This document shows positions 1 through 5,339 of a stretch of DNA of 5,339 bases, in pieces. The position numbers and the translations under genes were made by a program. The DNA lies in contig SCTL01000282.1 in NCBI GenBank assembly GCA_004297495.1, positions 1 through 5,339 of the forward strand. The letters are read 5' to 3'. Each line of letters begins with the position of its first letter. The first letter of the stretch is position 1. This DNA comes from Verrucomicrobiota bacterium. Lineage in GTDB: Bacteria > Verrucomicrobiota > Verrucomicrobiia > Limisphaerales > JADLHS01. A model generated the notes under the pieces. It saw nothing but the letters and a program-made list of their open reading frames with translations, had not been told where the DNA came from and searched no databases.

Positions 1-1
1 G

Positions 2-190
2 GCCTTGCTTTGGCGGCGGTTTCGCCGGCCCAAGTTCAGTTTCCAGCGCGACACGCATTGCGGCTGCTCGTCGGCCGGTTCGCATCGGGACGCTCCCACC
101 ATTCTCTTCAAAGCGCGCAAGGGTGAACGTCCCGAGGTGCTGGTGCGCGCCAAGACAACAACCCTTGCGCGGCAGGGACGCGTGAGATAG
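2..190 (+). CDS. Possible C-terminal fragment of an unidentified protein
   Basis: An open frame enters from the left edge and stops at TAG 188-190, giving about 62 visible residues. The first possible internal start is TTG at 5, but the frame is already open at base 2, so I treat it as the end of a longer gene. The fragment is basic, with a Cys-x-Cys pair (HCGCSSAG) near its middle and a Lys/Arg-rich end (TTTLARQGRVR). Third codon positions are mostly G or C, as in the downstream genes. I do not recognise a family. The stop lies only 13 bases before the hsp20 ATG, which would suit an operon. Other frames on both strands are also largely open across this short GC-rich stretch, so coding status is uncertain, and it could be non-coding leader DNA of the hsp20 gene. 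Confidence 0.3.
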   Translation, partial: ALLWRRFRRPKFSFQRDTHCGCSSAGSHRDAPTILFKARKGERPEVLVRAKTTTLARQGRVR

Positions 191-203
191 TGTTCGCCCC
201 AAC

Positions 204-629
204 ATGGCCGTGACCAAATCATCAAGTTCAACGACGCACTTCGTCAACCGCACCTCGGCAATGGGCGGCCCGGAAGGCTCGCAGAACGGTCACTGGGTCC
301 CAAACACGGACGTTTACGCCACCGAAAGCGGCCTCGTCATCAAAGTGGAGATGGCGGGCATGCGCAGCGACAACCTCGAAATCACCGTCGAGGGCAACCG
401 CATGCGCATCAGTGGCGACCGTCCCGACTGCTGCCGCGCCCCGAACTGCAACTTCCTGGTCATGGAGATCAACTACGGCCCGTTTGAAAGCGTGCTGGAG
501 TTGCCTCCGGGTTACGACCTGAACCAGGCCAAGGCTGCCTACTTGAATGGCTTCCTACGCATTGACGTCCCCCGCGTACCCGAGCCGCAATCCAAGAGCA
601 CCAAGGTTCACATCTCCGAGGGAAGCTAG
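204..629 (+). CDS. Small heat-shock protein, Hsp20/alpha-crystallin family
   Basis: This 141-residue protein is a probable ATP-independent cytoplasmic holdase, which binds unfolding proteins and keeps them soluble for refolding or degradation. A polar, flexible N-terminal arm (residues 1-30) precedes the alpha-crystallin domain (about 31-125). The domain opens with WVPNTDVYATESGLVIKVEM, typical of bacterial Hsp20. It also has the VMEINYGPFE strand (86-95) and the family signature AAYLNGFLRIDVP (111-123, A-x3-N-G-x-L). The tail ends with V-H-I (135-137), matching the I/V-x-I/V anchor used for oligomer assembly. Length is normal for the family. ATG 204 is the first in-frame ATG; no strong Shine-Dalgarno is visible (only a weak GAGA about 15 bases upstream), and starting at Met20 would remove much of the arm. 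One oddity is three cysteines (76, 77, 82) in the loop before the YGPF strand. lon follows after 55 bases on the same strand with no visible terminator, so co-transcription is likely. Confidence 0.93.
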   Translation: MAVTKSSSSTTHFVNRTSAMGGPEGSQNGHWVPNTDVYATESGLVIKVEMAGMRSDNLEITVEGNRMRISGDRPDCCRAPNCNFLVMEINYGPFESVLELPPGYDLNQAKAAYLNGFLRIDVPRVPEPQSKSTKVHISEGS

Positions 630-669
630 TTTTCTGAATCGTTCCCCGGCCGGCGGCATCCAAACTGTT

Positions 670-673
670 GGAG
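670..673 (+). promoter_or_regulatory. Probable ribosome binding site of lon
   Basis: GGAG lies 11 bases before ATG 685, slightly longer than the ideal spacing. It is the only purine-rich Shine-Dalgarno-like tract close to this start, and it supports ATG 685 over later in-frame ATGs such as Met20. Confidence 0.5.
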
Positions 674-684
674 TCTGAGCGAAC

Positions 685-3081
685 ATGAGCGCGCCCGATA
701 CCGAATTTGTCAGCATCCTCGGCACGAGCGGTGGCAATGAAATGCCGCCGCGCATCTCCTCGCGCTCATTGCCCGAAGCGCTGCCCATTCTCGGACTCTC
801 GGACATCGTCATTTTTCCCGGCGCGGTCGTCCCGTTGCTCGTTGAAACGCCCGCGAGCTTGAAACTCGTGGATGACGTCGTGGGCGGCGCGCGGCTCATC
901 GGCGCGGTCTTGCAACGTCGGCCCGAAGTGCCCGAGCCCACGCCCGAAGACCTTCATTCTGTCGGCTGTGTCGTGCGCGTCGCGAAGATGGTCAAGGCGC
1001 CGGACAACACCGCGCGCATTCTCGTCGAAGGCCTGTGGCGCATCCACGTGAGCGAATACGTCGGCGCCACGCCCTATCTCACCGCGAAGTTCGAGTTGAT
1101 GCGCGATGAACGCGAGGACAGCATCGAACTCAGCGCGATGATGCGCAACGCGCAGACGCAGTTTCAGGACATCATCCGTCTCTCGCCCGCGCTGTCCGAA
1201 CAAATCAAGGTCGCCGCGCTCAACACCGAAGACCCCGGCCACTTCGCCGATCTCATCGCCGCCAACCTGAATCTCAGTCTCGAAGACCGGCAGCGCCTGC
1301 TCGAAACCTCGTCCGTGCGCGAACGGCTCCAGCGCCTGCTGCCGATGCTCAACCGCGAACTGGAAGTGCTCGCGCTCAGTTCCAAGATTCAGAGTGACGT
1401 CGCCAGTTCAATTTCCAAGACGCAGCGCGATTTCTTCCTGCGCGAACAGATGCGCGCCATCCAGCGCGAACTCGGCGAAGGTGAACCCAACGCCGCCGAG
1501 ATCAAATCCCTGCGCGAAAAAATCGAGCAAGTCCCGCTGCCGCCCGAGGTCAAGAAAATCGCCGGTCAGGAATTGGAGCGCTTGCAGCAGATGCAGCCTT
1601 CCGCCGCTGAATACACCGTCTCGCGAAATTATCTCGACTGGATTCTCAACCTGCCCTGGCTCAAGGAAACCGAGGACAAACTCGACCTCACCGTCGCGGA
1701 AAAAATTCTCAATGAACAACATTACGGCCTGGCCAAGGTCAAAACGCGCCTGCTGGAATTTCTCGCCGTCATCAAACGCCGTAAACAGATCAAAGGCCCG
1801 ATCCTCTGCCTCGTCGGCCCGCCCGGCGTAGGCAAGACTTCGCTCGGCAAAAGCGTGGCGGACGCGCTGGGCCGAAAGTTCGCGCGCATCGCTCTGGGCG
1901 GCATGAGAGACGAAGCGGAGATTCGCGGGCATCGCCGCACCTACGTCGGCGCTCTGCCGGGCCGCATCATTCAGACTTTGCGCCGCATCGAAAGCCGCAA
2001 CCCCGTGCTCATGCTGGATGAGATTGACAAGGTCGGCTCGGATTTTCGCGGCGATCCTTCCTCCGCGCTGCTCGAAGTGCTCGATCCTGCCCAGAACAGC
2101 AATTTCACCGATCATTATCTCGATCTGCCCTTCGATCTCTCGCGCGTGTTGTTCCTCACGACGGCGAACTGGCTGGAACCGATTCATCCCGCGTTGCGCG
2201 ACCGGCTCGAAGTCATCGAACTGCCCAGCTACACCGAATCGGAGAAACTTGAGATCGCCCGCCGCTATCTCGTGCCGCGGCAATTGGACGAACACGGGCT
2301 CAAGCCGGCGGAAGTCGCCATTCCCGACGACACGCTCCGCCGCGTCATCCACGAATACACGCGCGAAGCCGGCGTGCGCCAATTGGAGCGCAACATCGCC
2401 GCGCTCGCGCGCAAGGCGGCACGGAAGCTCGTCTCCCGTAACGGCCATGCTTCGAAGCTGACCTTCGAGCCGAAATCGCTCACCACGTTCCTCGGCCACG
2501 CGCCGTTCATTTCCGAGAGCGCCGAAAAATTCAACGAGTTCGGCATCGCCACCGGTCTCGCGTGGACGCCGGTGGGCGGAGAAGTTTTGTTCGTGGAAGT
2601 GACGCGCATGCCCGGCAAGGGACAATTGCTGCTCACCGGCTCGCTCGGCGAAGTGATGAAGGAAAGCGCGCAAACGGCATTGAGCTATCTGCGCAGCCAG
2701 GGTGAGAAGCTCGGGCTGGACTTGAATGATTTCAGCAAATACGACCTGCACGTGCATGTCCCCGCCGGCGCGACGCCCAAGGATGGCCCGAGCGCGGGCG
2801 TGACCATCGCCGTGGCGCTTGCCTCGCTGCTCTTGAAACGCCGCGTGCGCTCGGACCTCGCCATGACGGGTGAGATCAGCCTGCGCGGTCGTGTGATGCG
2901 CGTGGGCGGCGTGAAGGAAAAAGTTCTTGCCGCCATGCGCTTCGGCGTGGGGCACGTGATCATGTCCGAGCAGAACAAATCGGATTGGATGGAAGTGCCC
3001 GCCGAGGTTCGCAAGAAGATGAAGGTTCATTTCGTGCGCGAGATTTCGCAGGCCATCAAGGTGGCGCTGGAAACCAAATGA
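685..3081 (+). CDS. lon: ATP-dependent protease LonA
   Basis: This 798-residue protein is a full-length cytoplasmic LonA (the E. coli enzyme is 784). Lon uses ATP to unfold and degrade damaged proteins and selected regulators, acting as a hexamer. The N-terminal substrate-binding domain starts near residue 32 (LPILGLSDIVIFPGAVVPLL). A helical region with FFLREQMRAIQRELGEGE leads into the AAA+ module, which has Walker A GPPGVGKT (378-385, Lys384), Walker B VLMLDEID (441-448), sensor-1 Asn495, a probable arginine finger Arg507 in LRDRLEVIEL, and a sensor-2 Arg565 in AGVRQLERNIA. The protease domain begins near 610 (GLAWTPVGGEVLFVE). It carries catalytic Ser703 in TPKDGPSAGVT and Lys746 in GGVKEKVLAA, 43 residues apart as in E. 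coli Ser679/Lys722. Every key residue is present, so the enzyme should be active. The first ~30 residues form a polar leader before the conserved domain. The stop codon overlaps the next gene's start (ATGA). Adjacency to hsp20 points to a protein-quality-control unit. Confidence 0.98.
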   Translation: MSAPDTEFVSILGTSGGNEMPPRISSRSLPEALPILGLSDIVIFPGAVVPLLVETPASLKLVDDVVGGARLIGAVLQRRPEVPEPTPEDLHSVGCVVRVAKMVKAPDNTARILVEGLWRIHVSEYVGATPYLTAKFELMRDEREDSIELSAMMRNAQTQFQDIIRLSPALSEQIKVAALNTEDPGHFADLIAANLNLSLEDRQRLLETSSVRERLQRLLPMLNRELEVLALSSKIQSDVASSISKTQRDFFLREQMRAIQRELGEGEPNAAEIKSLREKIEQVPLPPEVKKIAGQELERLQQMQPSAAEYTVSRNYLDWILNLPWLKETEDKLDLTVAEKILNEQHYGLAKVKTRLLEFLAVIKRRKQIKGPILCLVGPPGVGKTSLGKSVADALGRKFARIALGGMRDEAEIRGHRRTYVGALPGRIIQTLRRIESRNPVLMLDEIDKVGSDFRGDPSSALLEVLDPAQNSNFTDHYLDLPFDLSRVLFLTTANWLEPIHPALRDRLEVIELPSYTESEKLEIARRYLVPRQLDEHGLKPAEVAIPDDTLRRVIHEYTREAGVRQLERNIAALARKAARKLVSRNGHASKLTFEPKSLTTFLGHAPFISESAEKFNEFGIATGLAWTPVGGEVLFVEVTRMPGKGQLLLTGSLGEVMKESAQTALSYLRSQGEKLGLDLNDFSKYDLHVHVPAGATPKDGPSAGVTIAVALASLLLKRRVRSDLAMTGEISLRGRVMRVGGVKEKVLAAMRFGVGHVIMSEQNKSDWMEVPAEVRKKMKVHFVREISQAIKVALETK

Positions 3082-3881
3082 AACCCGGTGGCGAGCGGAG
3101 CGCGGACGCCTCGTCCGCCAGTTCTGTTTTTGGCGATTCGCGCGGACGGGGCGTCCGCGCTCCGATTCTCTGCTTCCTTTCGCTCCTGGTTTTTCATCTT
3201 CCGGCGGCGGAATTGACCGAGCAGGAAACCGAAGGCCGCCAGTTCGCCGCGCAACTTTGCAGTCTGCGCCCCGAAACGAATTCCACGTTCAATGGGATTC
3301 TCCAGATTCGCTCCAAGGGACAACGCGCGGAGATTCCAATCACCGGCAAGATAGTGGTGACCGAATCAGATTGGCGGACCACTTACGAAACTCATCCCGG
3401 CACGAACGATCAAATCGGCGAAAGCTTCACCGTAATCAGCAACGGGACGAATCATTACGAAGTTTCGCAATCGAACGCCGTGCGCCAGTTGCAACCGGCG
3501 GAATTGTTCATTCCCTTTGCCGGCTCCGATTTCTGGCTCGTGGACCTCGGACTGGATTTCCTGCACTGGCCGGCGCAGCGGATGTTGAAAAAGGAACTCC
3601 GTCGCGGTCAGGGTTGCGGTGTGTTGGAAAGCAGTTCAGGTCAGGCCGATTCACCCGCTTACTCGCGTGTCGTCTCGTGGGTTGATCTCGACACTGGCGG
3701 CATCGTCCACGCCGACGCTTACGACGCGCACGGAAAAAGGTTGAAGGAGTTCGAGCCGAAGGAATTCAGAAAGATCAATGGCCGCTGGGAAGTGCAGGAG
3801 ATGGAAATCAGCAACGTGCAAACTAAATCGCGCACGACGTTGCGGTTCAATCTCAACCCTCATCCGCCGGTCGAGAAATAA
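3078..3881 (+). CDS. LolA-like exported protein ('outer membrane lipoprotein-sorting protein' family)
   Basis: This 267-residue protein resembles the LolA-like family common in Verrucomicrobiota, related by fold to periplasmic LolA, which carries lipoproteins to the outer membrane. Its real substrate is unknown. The start is ATG 3078, overlapping the lon stop as ATGA and so probably translationally coupled. A longer frame back to 2985 lies inside lon and is unlikely. The signal peptide is odd: after Met-Lys-Pro comes a polar, Arg-rich stretch (residues 7-29) encoded by a palindromic repeat, then a hydrophobic core ILCFLSLLVFHLPAA (30-44) and probable Sec cleavage near Ala44. No ATG, GTG or TTG follows the repeat before that core. 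The mature part shows conserved blocks: EQETEGRQFAAQLCSLRP (48-65), FIPFAGSDFWLVDLGLDF (144-161), HWPAQRMLKKELRRGQ, and VVSWVDLDTGGIVHADAYD (198-216), then alternating beta-type sequence to the end. Cys32 sits at the start of the hydrophobic core and does not form a lipobox. Confidence 0.82.
   Translation: MKPGGERSADASSASSVFGDSRGRGVRAPILCFLSLLVFHLPAAELTEQETEGRQFAAQLCSLRPETNSTFNGILQIRSKGQRAEIPITGKIVVTESDWRTTYETHPGTNDQIGESFTVISNGTNHYEVSQSNAVRQLQPAELFIPFAGSDFWLVDLGLDFLHWPAQRMLKKELRRGQGCGVLESSSGQADSPAYSRVVSWVDLDTGGIVHADAYDAHGKRLKEFEPKEFRKINGRWEVQEMEISNVQTKSRTTLRFNLNPHPPVEK
3096..3164. repeat. Paired palindromic REPIN/BIME-like element inside the lolA-like gene
   Basis: Two 23-base arms (3096-3118 and 3142-3164) are inverted copies of each other with one mismatch, which is a G-U wobble in RNA. 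They are separated by a 23-base spacer. Each arm is itself a palindrome of the form GCGGACG-NNN-CGTCCGC (3102-3118 and 3142-3158), flanked outside by GGAGC and GCTCC. Small palindromes in head-to-head pairs are the organisation of REP doublets (REPINs/BIMEs), which are non-autonomous elements mobilised by RAYT transposases. No transposase lies in this window and this is the only copy I see. It starts 15 bases after the lon stop and is read in frame as residues 7-29 of the LolA-like protein, adding no stop. Folded in mRNA it would form a very stable hairpin just behind the start codon. It is not an intrinsic terminator because no T tract follows. Confidence 0.8.
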
Positions 3882-4006
3882 CCTGCCCACGCGCGGGTGT
3901 GCATCCGGAAAGTTTCCCTTCCAAAAGGCCCTCATCAACGCCCGGCGTTGCCGTGATACAAAAAAGCGCCGGCAGATTTGCCGGCGCGGGAAGGTGGATC
4001 GCGAGT
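3882..4006. other. Intergenic region between convergent genes
   Basis: These 125 bases separate the lolA-like stop from the minus-strand stop at 4007. They hold the minus-strand terminator (3960-3987). A small dyad GGAAA-G-TTTCC at 3907-3917 has no following T tract. I see no plus-strand intrinsic terminator, so transcription from lon/lolA-like may end by Rho or run into the convergent gene. Confidence 0.6.
3960..3987 (-). terminator. Rho-independent terminator of the DUF6600-like gene
   Basis: Read on the minus strand, a perfect 9-base stem GCGCCGGCA / TGCCGGCGC closes a 4-base AATC loop and is followed immediately by six T residues. On the plus strand these are AAAAAA at 3960-3965, with the stem at 3966-3974 and 3979-3987. 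It begins 20 bases past the TAA of the minus-strand gene. On the plus strand the hairpin is followed by GGGAAGG, so it should work in one direction only. Confidence 0.92.
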
Positions 4007-5339
4007 TTAGCGCGGCTGACCTTTTTTGTCCGAATCGCTGCGCGAGGAGGACGAGCGGGATTCGCTCGAACGACTGGGGGCTTGCGCGGGTTCACTGCGT
4101 GTGGGGGCGGGTTGCGCGGGTGGCGGCGAGTAATGCGGCGCGCTCGGCGCGGGTGGAGCTTGATACGAACCACGACTCGACGCGACGTCTTCGCGTGGCG
4201 CGACATGACTCGGCGCAGCAGGCTGCGAGTAAACCGGCGCGGACGGTTGCGAATAGCTCGGCGCGGGCGCAACGGGCGTCGCCACGGAGTAGGTGGGACG
4301 TCCAGCCGGGCGATCTTCAATGCCGCGCGAGACGCGTACGAAATCCGGGCGTGAAGGCGCAGCGGGTGCTGGCGTGGAGTAACTGTGACTGGATTGAGCC
4401 GGAGTCTCGCTCGGCGCGCTCACGACGGGCGCGGTGTGATGCGGGGTTTCGATTTGCGCTGGATGCTCACGCGTTTCCGTTCGCGGCGAATTGTTATAGA
4501 CCGAGTAACTGCCGCTGTGTGATGGCGTGGCGCGGCCCTGACCCTGGCCGATGACGACGAGTGAACCATCGCGTTGCGGAACTCTTTGCGCGGGCTGGGC
4601 CGGCTGGCTCGGCGTCGAGGTATGCGGCGCGGACGACGGCGTTTCGGCAACGACTTGTGACGAAGGATTCAGGGTGTGGGTGGACACATTTACTTCGGCG
4701 ACCCGGGCGCTCGATCCCGAATCTCGCCGCCGGGAATTCGCGCGTTCCGAATCGGCGTGCCCGAGGATTTGCGACGGGATGGAATTCGGCGCGCCGAGTT
4801 GATGCGGTGAACTCGTCGTGGGTGTTGTGCCGGTCACCGTTCGGCCAGCGCCATGATTCTCGAAGCGGCGATCATTCACGAGGCCCGAGACGGTGGCCGC
4901 ATGAACGCGCGGACGATGCACAATCAGCGAGCGGCCATCTTCGGCGACGCGATCGTTGCGGAGATTATTATTCATCGCGCCGTTGGCCCGGCCTTCGCGC
5001 AGCGCGTAGGTGCGGACTTCCGTGTGCGCGAAGGCTGAGACATGTTGCGGCGCGATGCCGCGATTGATGACCGTGTTGTTGTTACCGACGACAATGTTGT
5101 TGATGACGGTCGTGTTGTGATAGACCTTCGCCACCTGCGTCGAGGGCAGGCAATGTTCGCGCGGACGATAATTGCAGAAGCGGCCCCACGGCACGAATGT
5201 GTAGCAACCGGCGTTGAGCCCGAAGGAGAAATTCACGCCCACGGAACTTCCGCAATAAGTGAATCCAACGCCAGCCGCGCAACTCGTGCGGGGCGGCAGC
5301 GGCGCCCAGCCGCAATACGCGTTGTCATAGCGCCATGTC
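4007..5339 (-). CDS. DUF6600-like exported protein with long disordered tail (5' partial)
   Basis: The gene runs in from beyond the right edge and ends at TAA 4007-4009; about 443 residues are visible from base 5338. The GTG at 5242 is an internal Val codon, because the frame continues upstream as TWRYDNAYCGWAPLPP, the WR...GWAPLPP motif of DUF6600-type proteins. These are often exported, and some carry FecR or other domains upstream. The visible order is a Cys-rich segment (residues 1-65 of the fragment, with all six cysteines: 9, 20, 29, 45, 55, 63), an Asn-rich segment (HNTTVINNIVVGNNNTVINR), a charged region with REGRANGAMNNNLRNDRV, then about 250 residues rich in Pro, Ser, Ala, Gln and His. 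That tail includes one more ordered-looking island (DGSLVVIGQGQGR) and ends in a Ser/Arg/Asp stretch before KKGQPR. An even number of cysteines confined to the folded part suits disulfides outside the cytoplasm. Signal peptide and start are outside the window. Function is unknown; an envelope or surface role is inference. Confidence 0.78.
   Translation of the reverse strand, partial: TWRYDNAYCGWAPLPPRTSCAAGVGFTYCGSSVGVNFSFGLNAGCYTFVPWGRFCNYRPREHCLPSTQVAKVYHNTTVINNIVVGNNNTVINRGIAPQHVSAFAHTEVRTYALREGRANGAMNNNLRNDRVAEDGRSLIVHRPRVHAATVSGLVNDRRFENHGAGRTVTGTTPTTSSPHQLGAPNSIPSQILGHADSERANSRRRDSGSSARVAEVNVSTHTLNPSSQVVAETPSSAPHTSTPSQPAQPAQRVPQRDGSLVVIGQGQGRATPSHSGSYSVYNNSPRTETREHPAQIETPHHTAPVVSAPSETPAQSSHSYSTPAPAAPSRPDFVRVSRGIEDRPAGRPTYSVATPVAPAPSYSQPSAPVYSQPAAPSHVAPREDVASSRGSYQAPPAPSAPHYSPPPAQPAPTRSEPAQAPSRSSESRSSSSRSDSDKKGQPR
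4205..4264 (-). repeat. Degenerate 24-base in-frame tandem repeat in the disordered tail
   Basis: Two 24-base units (4241-4264 and 4217-4240) encode APSYSQPS and APVYSQPA, and a half unit (4205-4216) encodes APSH. The units differ mostly at third codon positions plus a few replacements. This suggests an old duplication kept under selection for composition rather than exact sequence. The pattern extends loosely to neighbouring Tyr/Ser/Pro stretches of the tail. Confidence 0.6.

Noticed and set aside
1394..2461. Plus-strand open frames inside lon (1394-1831 and 2018-2461)
   Set aside because: They are out-of-frame readings of the Lon coding sequence, giving Ser/Arg/Pro-rich low-complexity translations with no sign of a lon frameshift.
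1408..3030. A 540-codon open frame on the minus strand opposite lon
   Set aside because: It lies wholly antisense to an intact Lon with all catalytic motifs. Its His/Ala/Arg/Glu-rich translation is what an antisense frame of GC-rich codons yields, and it shows no recognisable domain.
2985..3077. Longer start for the LolA-like protein at ATG 2985
   Set aside because: The extra 31 residues overlap the end of the Lon protease domain in another frame and would bury the signal peptide deeper; ATG 3078 gives the standard ATGA coupling.
3096..3164. CRISPR repeat or intrinsic terminator reading of the inverted repeat
   Set aside because: There is only one pair, with no regularly spaced direct repeats; no T tract follows either side, and the sequence is read through as coding.
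3907..3917. GGAAA-G-TTTCC dyad as a terminator for the lolA-like gene
   Set aside because: Short, AT-rich stem with a one-base centre and no T tract behind it.
3778..5067. Plus-strand open frames opposite the DUF6600-like gene (3778-4554, 3899-4354, 4561-5067)
   Set aside because: Arg/Ala-rich translations without domains, crossing the terminator or antisense to a frame with a clear family motif and a matching terminator.
5242..5242. GTG at 5242 as the start of the minus-strand gene
   Set aside because: The frame stays open to the window edge and carries the WRYDNAYCGWAPLPP family motif upstream, so the true start lies outside the window.

Overview
The window is GC-rich and densely coding, with three or four same-strand genes on the left converging on one gene read from the right. 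Three features fit Verrucomicrobiota, probably a soil or freshwater Pedosphaera/Limisphaerales-type bacterium. These are a LolA-like 'outer membrane lipoprotein-sorting' protein, a DUF6600-type exported protein with the WR...GWAPLPP motif, and a GCGGACG/CGTCCGC palindromic repeat of the kind scattered through such genomes. This assignment is an inference from family resemblance; no phylogenetic marker was tested.

Plus strand, left to right: a possible C-terminal fragment of an unidentified gene (up to 190); a small heat-shock protein (hsp20 family, 204-629); an ATP-dependent LonA protease with complete AAA+ and Ser-Lys protease motifs (685-3081); and a LolA-like exported protein (3078-3881) whose ATG overlaps the lon stop codon as ATGA. 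Gaps are 13 and 55 bases, followed by a 4-base overlap, so the set reads as one proteostasis transcription unit: a holdase for unfolded proteins, a protease that degrades them, and an envelope lipoprotein-carrier-like protein. No promoter or CIRCE-type operator is visible.

The most notable structure is a paired palindromic (REPIN/BIME-like) element at 3096-3164. It lies just after the lolA-like start codon and is translated in frame, so it forms most of an unusually long N-region in front of the signal-peptide hydrophobic core.

On the minus strand, a gene entering from beyond the right edge (5339 down to 4007) encodes the C-terminal part of a DUF6600-like protein: a Cys-rich segment, an Asn-rich segment, then a long Pro/Ser/Ala/Gln-rich tail predicted to be disordered. 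It ends 20 bases before a strong intrinsic terminator that works on the minus strand. Nothing here clearly amounts to an unknown multi-gene system; the repeat inside a signal peptide and the lon/lolA-like coupling are the best leads.
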